From positions 124,001 through 188,000 of the forward strand of contig NZ_CP019791.1 in assembly GCF_002007645.1 (NCBI RefSeq): 64,000 nucleotides of DNA. The letters run 5' to 3'. This document shows, one piece after another, positions 34,572 to 43,177 of this stretch (position 1 is its first letter; each line of letters starts with the position of its first letter). Both the position numbers and the translations under genes were made by a program. This DNA comes from Anaerohalosphaera lusitana (GTDB taxonomy: Bacteria; Planctomycetota; Phycisphaerae; Sedimentisphaerales; Anaerohalosphaeraceae). The notes beneath the pieces were generated by a model. That model was given only the letters and a program-made list of their open reading frames with translations. It had not been told where the DNA came from and did no database searches.

Positions 34572-36335
34572 TTACTTCCATAGGGTTTCGAGTTCTTTTT
34601 GTACTTCTTGCATCAGGGGGGCGATGGTGGATTTTGTGAAGTCGAAGTTTATTTTTGCGGCGGTGAATAGGTCGGCCAGTGATCTCGATCCGCCCAGGGC
34701 GAGGGCGTGTCTGTAGTTTTGGAGGGCGTTGGCGGGGTCGGCTTTGGCCTGGAGCCAGATCTGGAGTGCGCCGAGTTGGGCGATGCCGTATTCGATGTAG
34801 TAGAATGGTGTCTGGAAGAAGTGGGGGACGCGGTGCCACTGGTAGGCTTTGGCTTCGTCGAGGCCGGTCCAGTCGATCTGGTCGGTGTCGAAGCGGTCGG
34901 TGGTTTCGAGCCACATCTGTTTTCGCTGGTCGCGAGTGTGTGCGGGGTTGAGGTAGATCTTCTGCTGGAAGAGGTCGTTTACCGCGACGCTTGCGAGGGT
35001 GGCGATGAGGCCTTCGAGGTGGTCGCGGCGTGAGCGGCGGGCCTGTTCTTCGTCGTAGAATACGTCGAGGTGCGGGGCGGCGAGCAGTTCCATTGACATG
35101 GAGGCGACTTCGCAGAATTCCAGCGGTGCGTGTCGGTAGGCGAGCAGCGGGTCGTGTCGGCAGGCGTAGGAGTGGAATGCGTGGCCGCCCTCGTGGAGGA
35201 GGACTCGGAGGTCGTCGTTGGTGCCGACGGCGTTGGTGAAGATGAACGGTTTGCGGATCTCGGGCAGTGCGCACTGGTAGCCGCCGGGGGCCTTGCCTTT
35301 TCGGCTGGCGAGGTCGAGCAGGCCCGAGTCGGCCATGTCCTGGAACTGGTCGGCGAAGTCTGGTTCGACCTTGCGGAACATTTTGCGGATGCCGTCGATG
35401 AATTGCTCGACGGTGTCGAATGGAGAGAGTGCGGGTTTGCCTTCGGCGTCGACGCGGGTGTCCCAGGGGCGGAGCTTTGGGAGGTCCATTTTCTGTGCGC
35501 GGTGTTCATAGATCTTTTGCAAGAGCGGGACGACGCATGTTTCTACGGCGGCGTGGAAGTCGCGGCAGTCGTCTGGGGTGTAGTCGAAGCGGTGCCAGGA
35601 TTTGAAGCGGTATTCCATGAAGTTATCGCAGTCTGCGTTGGCGGCGATCTTCTGGCGGAGGGTGACCATTTCATCGAATATCTCTTCGATCTTGTCGCAG
35701 TCGGAGAGGCGGCGGTCGGCGATGGAGCGCCAGGCGGATTCGCGGGTAGAGCGGTCGGTGTCGAGCAGGTATTTGGTCATCTGGGGGAGGGTCTTTTCTT
35801 CGCCGGCGAATTCGACGGTCATGCCGCCTGAGATGGTCTGATACTGCTGGACGAGGATGCTGTCGCGGGTCTGTAGGGGGATGTTGTCTTCGCGGAACAG
35901 TTCGACGTCGGTGCGGAGGCAGCGGTCGTAGACGGCGTAGCGTTCGGTGTCGTGTTCGACGTATTTGATGGCTTCGAGGTATTTGCGGTCGAGCTTTTGT
36001 TCGTAAGGTTTTATCGCGGGTGCGATGTTCTCGACGAAGTGCTTGAATGCGTCGGCGCGGGCGGGGTCGTCGGTCTGGCAGGTCATGCGGATGTAGAGGA
36101 GCGAGCCGTGCTGGTCCATGGCGGCTTCGAGCTCGGAGCGGTCGTGCAGGAAGTTTTCGACCTGTTCGGCGGTGTCGAGTTTGCGGTCGCAGAGCTGCTG
36201 ATAGAGGGCCGTGACGACCTGGACATCGTTCAGGTCCGCGTCCTCGGGGACGAATGTGCGGTCCTCGTAGAGGGGGATGGAGCTGAGGTCGACGTTTGCT
36301 GCCTTTGAAGAATTGGGGTTGTTTGCCGGTGTCAT
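34572..36335 (-). CDS. pepF: Oligoendopeptidase F-type (M3) metallopeptidase
   Basis: The 587-aa cytoplasmic zinc peptidase has the M3 signature HEGGHAFHSYAC (near 365-376), the third ligand Glu in LEFCEVASMSMELL, and the C-terminal substrate-binding region FYYIEYGIAQLGALQIW. It cleaves oligopeptides of roughly 6-20 residues, in peptide recycling or nutrition. The ATG at 36335 is preferred: GGAGG lies 7 nt upstream, whereas the ATG 11 codons earlier has none. The minus strand here has G/C-rich third positions. A small membrane-protein gene follows in the same operon. Confidence 0.92.
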   Translation of the reverse strand: MTPANNPNSSKAANVDLSSIPLYEDRTFVPEDADLNDVQVVTALYQQLCDRKLDTAEQVENFLHDRSELEAAMDQHGSLLYIRMTCQTDDPARADAFKHFVENIAPAIKPYEQKLDRKYLEAIKYVEHDTERYAVYDRCLRTDVELFREDNIPLQTRDSILVQQYQTISGGMTVEFAGEEKTLPQMTKYLLDTDRSTRESAWRSIADRRLSDCDKIEEIFDEMVTLRQKIAANADCDNFMEYRFKSWHRFDYTPDDCRDFHAAVETCVVPLLQKIYEHRAQKMDLPKLRPWDTRVDAEGKPALSPFDTVEQFIDGIRKMFRKVEPDFADQFQDMADSGLLDLASRKGKAPGGYQCALPEIRKPFIFTNAVGTNDDLRVLLHEGGHAFHSYACRHDPLLAYRHAPLEFCEVASMSMELLAAPHLDVFYDEEQARRSRRDHLEGLIATLASVAVNDLFQQKIYLNPAHTRDQRKQMWLETTDRFDTDQIDWTGLDEAKAYQWHRVPHFFQTPFYYIEYGIAQLGALQIWLQAKADPANALQNYRHALALGGSRSLADLFTAAKINFDFTKSTIAPLMQEVQKELETLWK

Positions 36336-36572
36336 GTTTATGCCTCCATAAATTTTTTCGAGATTCAATCGCAGCCGTTTTGCCGGAGCGGTACGGCGAC
36401 TTTTGATGCGATTATACTTTAATGGAGGACAAATGCAATCTGATAAAAGCAGATATAATTGAATACACTGACGGGGGTAAGCTTTTTGGGCGCGTAGAAA
36501 TGGCGGCTGTGACGCAATCGCACAACCGCCATGTAAGTTACTTAAGGCTTGATCGACATTGTGCCGGGGGCA

Positions 36573-36830
36573 CTATTTGTTTTTGTCTTCCAGTGCCTTT
36601 TTCAGTTGAGAATTCTCGCGACGGGTCGCTTCGAGGTCAAAAATGAGGTATTTGACGCTGAGCCGGAGCGAGTCGAGTGAATCCTGCAAGCCGTCGATGC
36701 TTTTGTCGAGTTTTTTCTGGCAGTCATCGGTTCTCTTGATGAGCGTGAAAAGTTTTTTCTTTTGCGGTGTCGGGATAGAGCCTATTTCTTTTACCAGTTC
36801 GTTCAGCTTTTTTTCTATGCCTTCGTTCAT
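36573..36830 (-). CDS. Small coiled-coil protein
   Basis: This 85-aa protein is almost entirely helical, with heptad-like spacing (KLDKSIDGLQDSLDSLRLSVKYLIFDLEATRRENSQLKKAL, quoted in parts: LDSLRLSVKYLIFDLEATRR). AGGGGAG lies before the ATG at 36830, which supports the start. It has no signal or membrane segment and no known partner. A GC-rich inverted repeat (36502-36511 with 36521-36530) lies just past its stop and may act as a weak terminator. Confidence 0.65.
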   Translation of the reverse strand: MNEGIEKKLNELVKEIGSIPTPQKKKLFTLIKRTDDCQKKLDKSIDGLQDSLDSLRLSVKYLIFDLEATRRENSQLKKALEDKNK

Positions 36831-37109
36831 GATCTCCCCTAGATCTTAAATAAACATTTACCGATGTTTTGCCGGCCGACAGCGTGAAATTCGCATTCAC
36901 AGCACTGAGAGGGGCGTTTTCAACCCCCCGCCGATCATCCATAAATGGATTATATCAAAAACACGAATGCGATTCAATGGCGGTCAAGTCGGGTGGAGCA
37001 TTAAAGCCGATTATAGGCGGTATCGGCATCGTCACCAGTGTTTTTATCGGGCGAATGCTGAAATTTTTGCAGGGGATATGTATGCAGGCGATATAAGTGT
37101 TTAATCTAC

Positions 37110-37137
37110 TTGAGCCTAAAAAAGGATTGGGTATAAT
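37110..37137 (+). promoter_or_regulatory. Candidate sigma-70 promoter of nikR
   Basis: TTGAGC (37110-37115) and a perfect TATAAT (37132-37137) are 16 bp apart, 26 nt before the ATG at 37164. No GTATGA-type NikR operator palindrome was seen nearby. Confidence 0.6.
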
Positions 37138-37163
37138 GGGAAAATGTTAAGATGGAGCTGCCG

Positions 37164-37619
37164 ATGGAAAAAATACAAAGAATAGGCATTTCGCTTGAAG
37201 GATCATTGCTCGATAAGTTTGACGAGCTCATTCACGAAAAGAACTATCCGAATCGTTCGGAGGCGGTGCGTGATCTGATCCGTGAGAAGCTGTCGGGGGA
37301 GAAGCTGCAGGATCCGGAGACCGAGGCTGTGGCGGCGGTTCACCTGGTTTACGACCATCATCAGACGCAGCTTACTGAGAAACTGATCCGGATCCAGCAC
37401 AGCCACCTGCTAAAGACTATCAGCTCGATGCACGTGCATATCGGACATCACGAATGTCTGGAGGTGATACTGCTGCGGGGCAAGGTTCGTGAGATCACAC
37501 GGCTGGGCGATCAGATCGTGAGTCTGAAGGGTGTGACCTACGGCAAGATCAACCTGATCGCGGCGGAGGAGTTTCTCAGCGAGGAGGAGCACTCGCACGG
37601 ACATGATCATCGCGCATAA
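37164..37619 (+). CDS. nikR: Nickel-responsive regulator NikR
   Basis: The 151-aa protein has an N-terminal ribbon-helix-helix domain (QRIGISLEGSLLDKFDELI, NRSEAVRDLIREKL) and a C-terminal ACT-like nickel-binding domain. Residues His79, His90, His92 and Cys98 match the spacing of the E. coli high-affinity Ni ligands H76, H87, H89 and C95. The tail HSHGHDH adds further metal-binding His. It should bind operator DNA as a tetramer when nickel is present. GGAG lies 6 nt before the ATG at 37164. It converges with a CDF exporter gene 9 nt away, not with a NikABCDE importer. Confidence 0.94.
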   Translation: MEKIQRIGISLEGSLLDKFDELIHEKNYPNRSEAVRDLIREKLSGEKLQDPETEAVAAVHLVYDHHQTQLTEKLIRIQHSHLLKTISSMHVHIGHHECLEVILLRGKVREITRLGDQIVSLKGVTYGKINLIAAEEFLSEEEHSHGHDHRA

Positions 37620-37628
37620 GAAGCATCG

Positions 37629-38510
37629 TCAGCTTCTCTCGTACTGCAGTGTGACGTGGCCTATGTGGAAGCGGTGGTGCAGGGCCTCGGATGCGTCGGT
37701 GAGCAGTTTGTCGTCGTTTTCGTGGCTGGGCTTTAGCAGGTGAGCGGTGAGGGCGGTTTCGGTGGTGCTCATTGCCCATATGTGGAGGTCGTGCACTTCT
37801 TCAACGCCCGGGAGGGATTCGAGATAGTTGCGGACCTCGTGTACATCGACGTGTTCGGGGACGGCGTCCATGGCGAGGTTGAAGCTGGCGCGGAACAGGC
37901 TCCAGGTGCCGATGAGGATGACGACGACGATGGCGAGACTGACAGCGGGGTCGATCCAGAGCAGGCCGGTGTAGCCGATGAGCATGCCGGCAAAGACGAC
38001 GCCGAGCGAGACGCCCGCGTCTGCTGCCATGTGGAGGAAGGCGCCGCGGATGTTGAGGTCGTGCTTGCGGCCCTTCATGAACATCGCGGCGGTGAGGGCG
38101 TTTATGACGACGCCGATGAGTGCGACGGTGATGACGGTGTGGGCGTGCACTTCGACGGGGTTCATGAGGCGGCGGACGGCTTCGAGGGTCATTGCGCCGA
38201 GGGCGGTGAAGAGGATGACGGAATTTGTGAGGGCGCCGAGGATGCTGGCCTTGCGCCAGCCGTAGGTGCGGCGGTGTGTGGGTTTGAGGCGGGTTGCGTA
38301 GCTGGCGGCCCAGGCGATGAGGAGGCCGACGACGTCGCTGAAGTTGTGGCCTGCGTCGGCGAGCAGTGCCATGGAGTCGGAGAGCAGGCCGAAGATGACC
38401 TCGACGACGATGAAGATGACGTTGAGGGCGATGCCTACGGCGAAGGCGATGTCGTAGCTGCCGTGAGCGTGTGAGTGTCCGTGGCCGTGTCCGTGTGAAT
38501 GTGAGTGCAT
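37629..38510 (-). CDS. Cation diffusion facilitator (CzcD-like metal exporter)
   Basis: The 293-aa protein begins with a His-rich tail (MHSHSHGHGHGHSHAHG), then six hydrophobic helices. The metal site HDxxxD-like patterns are ADAGHNFSDVVGLL (helix 2) and HMAADAGVSLGVV (helix 5). A cytoplasmic CDF C-terminal domain follows (VHEVRNYLESLPGVEEVHDLHIWAMS). CDFs expel Zn, Co, Cd or Ni in exchange for protons. The adjacent nikR gene makes nickel or cobalt a reasonable substrate (inference). It is convergent with nikR. Confidence 0.93.
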   Translation of the reverse strand: MHSHSHGHGHGHSHAHGSYDIAFAVGIALNVIFIVVEVIFGLLSDSMALLADAGHNFSDVVGLLIAWAASYATRLKPTHRRTYGWRKASILGALTNSVILFTALGAMTLEAVRRLMNPVEVHAHTVITVALIGVVINALTAAMFMKGRKHDLNIRGAFLHMAADAGVSLGVVFAGMLIGYTGLLWIDPAVSLAIVVVILIGTWSLFRASFNLAMDAVPEHVDVHEVRNYLESLPGVEEVHDLHIWAMSTTETALTAHLLKPSHENDDKLLTDASEALHHRFHIGHVTLQYERS

Positions 38511-38624
38511 ATTTCGCTCCTGCTGAATTCCGTTCTACTGTTATTGTAGGGGAAGCTGCGGGAAAATCAATGGAGGATCGAGCGGGGCTGCGGAAGATGT
38601 GGTCGACGGTTTTCGCGGAGGAGG

Positions 38625-38963
38625 TTATCGCTTTCTGGTTTTTTTGCGTCTGGCGGCGGCGATGGCTTTTTGGGCCCATACGGCAAGAGTGTCGGCGGAT
38701 TCGAGGACATCGACGGGGACCTCGTAATAGCTCATGGTCATGTCGGGGTCCTCGTAGGGGCGGAAGGCGTCGGTGCCGGCCGATTCATAGTCGGGGCGGT
38801 TGTGGTCGTCGACTTTGAAGTAGAGCACGTCTTCGTCGATGATGGCGAAGAAGTCGGGGCCGGAGTATATGCCGATGGCGCCGAACATTTTGCGGTAGGT
38901 TACGTCGTCCACGAAGCGGAGCTGGTCGAGTACGTATTCGAGGTATTCGTCACTGACGGTCAT
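38625..38963 (-). CDS. TfoX N-terminal domain-like protein
   Basis: The 112-aa protein matches the TfoX/Sxy N-terminal domain: LEYVLDQLRFVDDVTYRKMFGAIGIYSG followed by FFAIIDEDVLYFKVDD and the terminal Tyr-x-Val-Pro segment (quoted in part: TYRKMFGAIGIY). Family proteins regulate competence in some Proteobacteria, but stand-alone versions elsewhere have no known role. It ends with a basic tail (AARRKKTRKR) that may bind nucleic acid. Confidence 0.87.
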   Translation of the reverse strand: MTVSDEYLEYVLDQLRFVDDVTYRKMFGAIGIYSGPDFFAIIDEDVLYFKVDDHNRPDYESAGTDAFRPYEDPDMTMSYYEVPVDVLESADTLAVWAQKAIAAARRKKTRKR

Positions 38964-39071
38964 TGCAATCCCCCATTATAACGTCATGCAAGGTATATAC
39001 TAATCATCTGCAATCAGGTGAAGAACGTCAAGTGAATATCCGCATTTCAAGGCAAGCTATTTTTGATGTGT

Positions 39072-39104
39072 AAAAAAAGCGACGACCTGGCGGCCGTCGC
39101 TTTT
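39072..39104 (-). terminator. Bidirectional-looking terminator after the aldo/keto reductase gene
   Basis: GCGACG (39079-39084) pairs with CGTCGC (39095-39100). The minus strand continues into seven T (opposite A39072-39078); the plus side has four T. It lies 24 nt beyond the stop of the 39128-40390 gene. Confidence 0.85.
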
Positions 39105-39127
39105 GGGTACTTTAACTGCTGTCTGAC

Positions 39128-40390
39128 TTATGCGAGCTTTTCGAATGCTTCCTTTACGAGGCTTGCGATTGGCAGGTTCTGCGGGCACTTGCGTTCTGCT
39201 TCGGTGAAGTCGGCGTTGGCGAGGATGCGCTTGCGGTCCGCGGGCATTGCAGCGAATTCTGCTTTTGCACGTTCCGGTTCGCCGTAGCTGTTGTAGTACA
39301 TGAGATATCGCATGGTGTCGCTGATGTCCGGTGAGCCGGCGACTGCGTTTTCGCAGATGTTCGCACAGCCTGCACAGAAGCCGCCGCATTCTTTGGCGTG
39401 GTCGCTTAGGACGGCCATGTCGACGTCCTTGAGTTCGGTCTTGTCGAATGCAGAGGCGATGTTTTCGGTGAGGATCTTGACGTTAGGCATCTGGGAGCAG
39501 ATGTTGCAGAAGCGTTTGTCTTTCCAGATGGCTTTGAGCTTGGCCTGGTGGCTGGTGAAGCCTCGTTCGATGAAGTAGTCGATCAGTTTCTTCTCGTCCT
39601 CGTTGCCCATTCCTTTTGCCTGTGTCTTCATGGCGATCAGTGCGATGCCCTTGTCGTAGCAGGCCTGGATCGCTTTCTGGGTTCTTTCGTCGTCCATCAT
39701 CTTGAAGTTGTACTTGAGCATGATGGCGTCGACCCAGTCGACCTTGGAGGCTGCTTCGAGGCATTCGGTTACGTTCGAATGGGTGCTGAAACCGAAGTAG
39801 CGGATTAGCTTGGCCTTTTTGGCTTTTTCGGCCCAGGTCTTCAGTTCGTCGGTAAGCTGCGTCTCGGGATTTCGCAGGCCGTGCACGCCGTAGTAAAGGT
39901 CGACGTACTTGGTGTTCATGCGGTCGAGTGAGAGCTGGAGCTTTTTGTCCCGCTGCTCGTTGTTGCGTGCGCCGCTGGCCTTGGTGACGATGAACAGGTT
40001 CTTGCGGCGGTCGGGGAAGCGTTTGAGCCATTTGCCGATACCGAGTTCGCTGTTGCCGCCTTCGTAGGAATTGGCTGTGTCCCAGTAGGTCACGCCCCAT
40101 TTGTAGGCCGTGTGCAGAACGATCTGATTGTCGGGGATGGGGAACATGCCGCCCATCGAGAGGATCGGGACTTCTTCCTTGATCTTCTTGCTGAACTTGC
40201 GCTTCGGCACCTTTGGGTGCTTGTCTTCTTTTTCCTTAGCCTGTTCTTTTTCAGCAGCTTGTTCTGTTTTGGCCTCTTTCTTGTGCTCATCAGCGAGAAC
40301 TTTTCCCGCTCCAAGGGCAGAAACCACTGAAGCTGCGCCAGCATTTCTTAGAAAATTACGTCTGTTGAGTCCTTCGCCTTCGGTTTTCAT
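39128..40390 (-). CDS. Tat-exported aldo/keto reductase with C-terminal Fe-S-type cysteines
   Basis: The 420-aa protein opens with a Tat-like leader (LNRRNFLRNAGAASVVSAL), then a Lys/Glu-rich spacer (about 36-70). The AKR barrel follows with the probable tetrad Asp104, Tyr109, Lys137 and His170 (WDTANSYEGG, TKAS, YYGVHGL). Near the C-terminus, Cys335, Cys339, Cys342 and Cys346, with Cys402-Pro, resemble the ferredoxin-like extension of some Fe-S AKRs. It should reduce or oxidise a carbonyl outside the cytoplasm, but the substrate is unknown. It ends an operon-like run with the Fe-S membrane protein, DUF362 protein and anchored protein. Confidence 0.85.
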   Translation of the reverse strand: MKTEGEGLNRRNFLRNAGAASVVSALGAGKVLADEHKKEAKTEQAAEKEQAKEKEDKHPKVPKRKFSKKIKEEVPILSMGGMFPIPDNQIVLHTAYKWGVTYWDTANSYEGGNSELGIGKWLKRFPDRRKNLFIVTKASGARNNEQRDKKLQLSLDRMNTKYVDLYYGVHGLRNPETQLTDELKTWAEKAKKAKLIRYFGFSTHSNVTECLEAASKVDWVDAIMLKYNFKMMDDERTQKAIQACYDKGIALIAMKTQAKGMGNEDEKKLIDYFIERGFTSHQAKLKAIWKDKRFCNICSQMPNVKILTENIASAFDKTELKDVDMAVLSDHAKECGGFCAGCANICENAVAGSPDISDTMRYLMYYNSYGEPERAKAEFAAMPADRKRILANADFTEAERKCPQNLPIASLVKEAFEKLA

Positions 40391-40434
40391 TATAACGCCC
40401 AACCTTTCTCAAAACTATCTAGGTTCAATTTTAA

Positions 40435-42174
40435 CTAAAGCAACAATCTTCTATCGTCACTGCGGGATTCACCTTCTGCGCTTACTCGGATTGCACGTTT
40501 GCCGCTTACGGGGCATTCGTGTTCGCAAACACCGCAGCCGATACACTTTTCTATGTCAACATGGGGCCTTTGCAGGCTCACTTTGATCTTCACTTTATCA
40601 CCCTGGGCCGGTTTTGTCGACCAACTATTATCCTTGCTGAGTTCAACTACGTTCTGGTCGGCGGCGACTATCTGGCGGGGTTTGTTGGTGCCTGCGAAGA
40701 TGAAATAGTCGCCGGTAGCGATGGAGGTCGCGGGGAGCTTCTGTTCGAATGTGAGTTTGTTATCGTCAACCTGATAAACGACCATTTCGCCGTTGCGGAT
40801 CGTTTCGTGTTCAACGGTGGTGTAGATGGCTTTGGGACTGACGGGGCAGTTTTCCTGACAGACGATGCATGGTTTGCCCATGGCCCAGGGCAGGCATCGT
40901 GAGCGGTCCACGAACGCGGTTCCGATCTTGAGCGGGCCCTGCTCTTCGTAATCATTGAGGCCGAGCTTTTGGGAGAGGGTAATCGGCTTGATCGCTGCTG
41001 TGGGGCAGACGTAGCCGCAAGCTGTGCAGTTCATCTGACAGCCGCTGGTGCCGATGCGGTTGTTTATGACGGGCGTTGCGAGGACTTCCAGGCCCTTGTC
41101 GAAGCCTGCGGGCTGGATGACGTTCGTTGGGCAGACTCGCATGCACTGGCCGCACTTGATGCAGCGGTTGAGGAATTCCTGTTCGCCCACTGCTCCGGGC
41201 GGGCGGATGATCTTGTTATTGTAGTTTTCGCCGATTGATTCATTCAGACGCAGTGCGGGGCCCGCCAGTACGCCAGCGGCGACGGAGAGGCCGAAACCGC
41301 GACGTGAGAGATCGGGCTTGTATGAAGTGAATTCAGTGCCTGCGGTCGCCTGGTATCCGATGACGTTGTGGACGCAATCGTCGTAGCAGTTGAAGCAGAG
41401 GACGCATTCGGGGACCTTGACCTGGCTGGAGGGTTCGCAGCCGCCTTCGCAGTGGCGGTCGCAGAGTTTGCAGTTCGTGCAGTTTTCGTTTTTGTGGGTG
41501 ATGCGGAAGAACGGCACGCGATTCAGCAGGCCGAACAGTGCGCCGAGCGGGCAGACGAATCGGCAGTAGAATCTCGGAATCCAGAGGTTGAGCAGGACGG
41601 CTGTGGTGAAGACGGCGAAGAAGAGCCAGCCCAGTTCGTAGCTGCGGGGTGTGGCGGAAACTGCATGCGTGAAGGTATCGACGATCGGCAGGATGACGAG
41701 GTTGAAGGAACGGGTCACCAGCGGGATGGGGTCGAGCAGGCCGGTCTGCAGGCTCTTACCGAAGGCAGCGGGCAGGACAGCGAGGCCTAGCATGAAGAAA
41801 AGCACATAGTATTTGGCTTTTTGCCATTTGCGGTATTTATTTAGTTGGATCTTTTTGGCGGCCTTCTTTTTGCGGTTGGCGAGCCAGCCGGTGAACTGAT
41901 GTATCGCTCCGAAGGGGCATACCCAGCCGCAGAAGAAACGGCCTAAGATGATGGTCAGTATAATGGTTGCGACAGCGAGCAGCAGCGGTGCATAGAATGT
42001 ATGTGTAGTGAGGACGGTCCCCAGGGCCACGAGGGGATCGGCTGCGAGGAAGAGATTGATCGGCCAACCTCTAAGCTGATCGACTTCGGTGCCCTGCACG
42101 GTGATGAAACAAAACCAGACGAATACTGCGAAAAGCACTGCCTGACATATTCTTCTTGCGGTGACTATTTTCAT
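40435..42174 (-). CDS. NapH-NapG-like fused membrane ferredoxin
   Basis: The 579-aa protein combines two modules. Residues 1-270 resemble NapH: five or so membrane helices, cytoplasmic CGWVCP (82-87) and CRFVCP (204-209), and two [4Fe-4S] cysteine sets (C232/235/238/242 and C257/260/263/267). Residues 288-579 resemble NapG: an internal twin-arginine-like motif SRRGFGLSVAAG (290-301), then four cysteine quartets (338-348, 379-390, 427-443, 544-554). NapGH passes electrons from menaquinol to periplasmic acceptors. Here the acceptor is probably a neighbour's product rather than nitrate reductase, none of which is present. It is preceded by the DUF362 gene (4-nt gap). Confidence 0.83.
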   Translation of the reverse strand: MKIVTARRICQAVLFAVFVWFCFITVQGTEVDQLRGWPINLFLAADPLVALGTVLTTHTFYAPLLLAVATIILTIILGRFFCGWVCPFGAIHQFTGWLANRKKKAAKKIQLNKYRKWQKAKYYVLFFMLGLAVLPAAFGKSLQTGLLDPIPLVTRSFNLVILPIVDTFTHAVSATPRSYELGWLFFAVFTTAVLLNLWIPRFYCRFVCPLGALFGLLNRVPFFRITHKNENCTNCKLCDRHCEGGCEPSSQVKVPECVLCFNCYDDCVHNVIGYQATAGTEFTSYKPDLSRRGFGLSVAAGVLAGPALRLNESIGENYNNKIIRPPGAVGEQEFLNRCIKCGQCMRVCPTNVIQPAGFDKGLEVLATPVINNRIGTSGCQMNCTACGYVCPTAAIKPITLSQKLGLNDYEEQGPLKIGTAFVDRSRCLPWAMGKPCIVCQENCPVSPKAIYTTVEHETIRNGEMVVYQVDDNKLTFEQKLPATSIATGDYFIFAGTNKPRQIVAADQNVVELSKDNSWSTKPAQGDKVKIKVSLQRPHVDIEKCIGCGVCEHECPVSGKRAIRVSAEGESRSDDRRLLL

Positions 42175-42178
42175 TTAT

Positions 42179-43177
42179 TTATCCCTGAACGTCTACGAAA
42201 ATCGGCTTCAAAGACTGGTAATCTATCGTACCCACGCCGGCTTTGGCGGCCATTTCCAGATGGGGCAATTCTTCGATGGATCTTTCGAGCAGGCTCGCGC
42301 CATAGCTGTCGGCTGCTACCTGGTCGGTGCAGACTATGAGCTCGTTCTTCTTGCGGAGATCGGAAACCGAGCCGCCGGTCGGTCCGTTGGACATCATGAC
42401 GGTTGTACCGTCGAGGATGACCATGGTCGGGGTTACCATGCGTGCGAGCTCTTCTATGATTGTGTGTATGTTCTGATGGAAGATGTTTCTGCGTCCACCG
42501 AGCAGGCCGTACCAGTTTTTCATGGTCATTGACGCTCCGCTGCGGTGATGGTCCTTTACGGGTGTAATGCCGATGACTTTGTCGACTCCGCCGAAGGCTT
42601 CCCAGAGCACGGGCCAGTCACGTATGAGTTTGCCTTCTTTAAGCGTGGTGTGCTCGAACATGCCGGGTCTTGGCAGGATTATGCGGGCACCGCTTTTTTG
42701 GGCAGCGTCTCCAACGCCGCTGAGCCTGAAGCAGCTTGCCGGGTCGTTGATCGAATTGTCAGTTACGATGACCTGGCTGGCTTTGCCCCGGTCGTAGCAG
42801 AGCTTGACCACGGCCTCGATGAGTTCGGGGTTGGTGGTCGCGCCGAGTGTCGGTGGGGATGCGAATGCGACGTTGGGCTTGATGAGGACCGTCTCGCCGG
42901 GTTTTATGAATCTTTCGATGCCGCCGAGCTGGTCGATAGCTTTTTTGACGTTCGCACCGCGGTCGGATCCCTTGGCGACGCACATGATTTTGCCTTCGAG
43001 GGCAGGCACGCTGAAATCGGGCAGGTGCACCTGTTCGCGTTTGGGTCTTATTCGCGGACCAGCTTTGTCGTACAGGAGGCCCGCACCGATGGCGGAAGCT
43101 GCGATGATCCCGGCCCCACCGGCGGCACGCTTCATGAAGTCGCGGCGGTCGATATTTTTATCGTTATTTGCTTGCAC
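42179..43177 (-). CDS. DUF362 protein with Tat leader
   Basis: The 332-aa protein has a Tat leader (IDRRDFMKRAAGGAGIIAASAIGAG, motif RRDFMKR) and the DUF362 core: AIDQLGGIERFIKPGETVLIKPN (quoted in part: GETVLIKPNVA), then GVTPVKDHHRS-like ITPVKDHH, and VILDGTTVMMSNGPTGG. DUF362 proteins often accompany ferredoxin domains; their biochemical role is not established. It overlaps the upstream anchored-protein gene by 14 nt and precedes the Fe-S membrane gene by 4 nt, so the genes are translationally coupled. Confidence 0.85.
   Translation of the reverse strand: MQANNDKNIDRRDFMKRAAGGAGIIAASAIGAGLLYDKAGPRIRPKREQVHLPDFSVPALEGKIMCVAKGSDRGANVKKAIDQLGGIERFIKPGETVLIKPNVAFASPPTLGATTNPELIEAVVKLCYDRGKASQVIVTDNSINDPASCFRLSGVGDAAQKSGARIILPRPGMFEHTTLKEGKLIRDWPVLWEAFGGVDKVIGITPVKDHHRSGASMTMKNWYGLLGGRRNIFHQNIHTIIEELARMVTPTMVILDGTTVMMSNGPTGGSVSDLRKKNELIVCTDQVAADSYGASLLERSIEELPHLEMAAKAGVGTIDYQSLKPIFVDVQG

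Noticed and set aside
37740-38474. 244-aa acidic open frame opposite the CDF exporter
   Set aside because: Asp/Glu/Gly/Val-only composition with no helices or motifs; the exporter on the other strand is certain.
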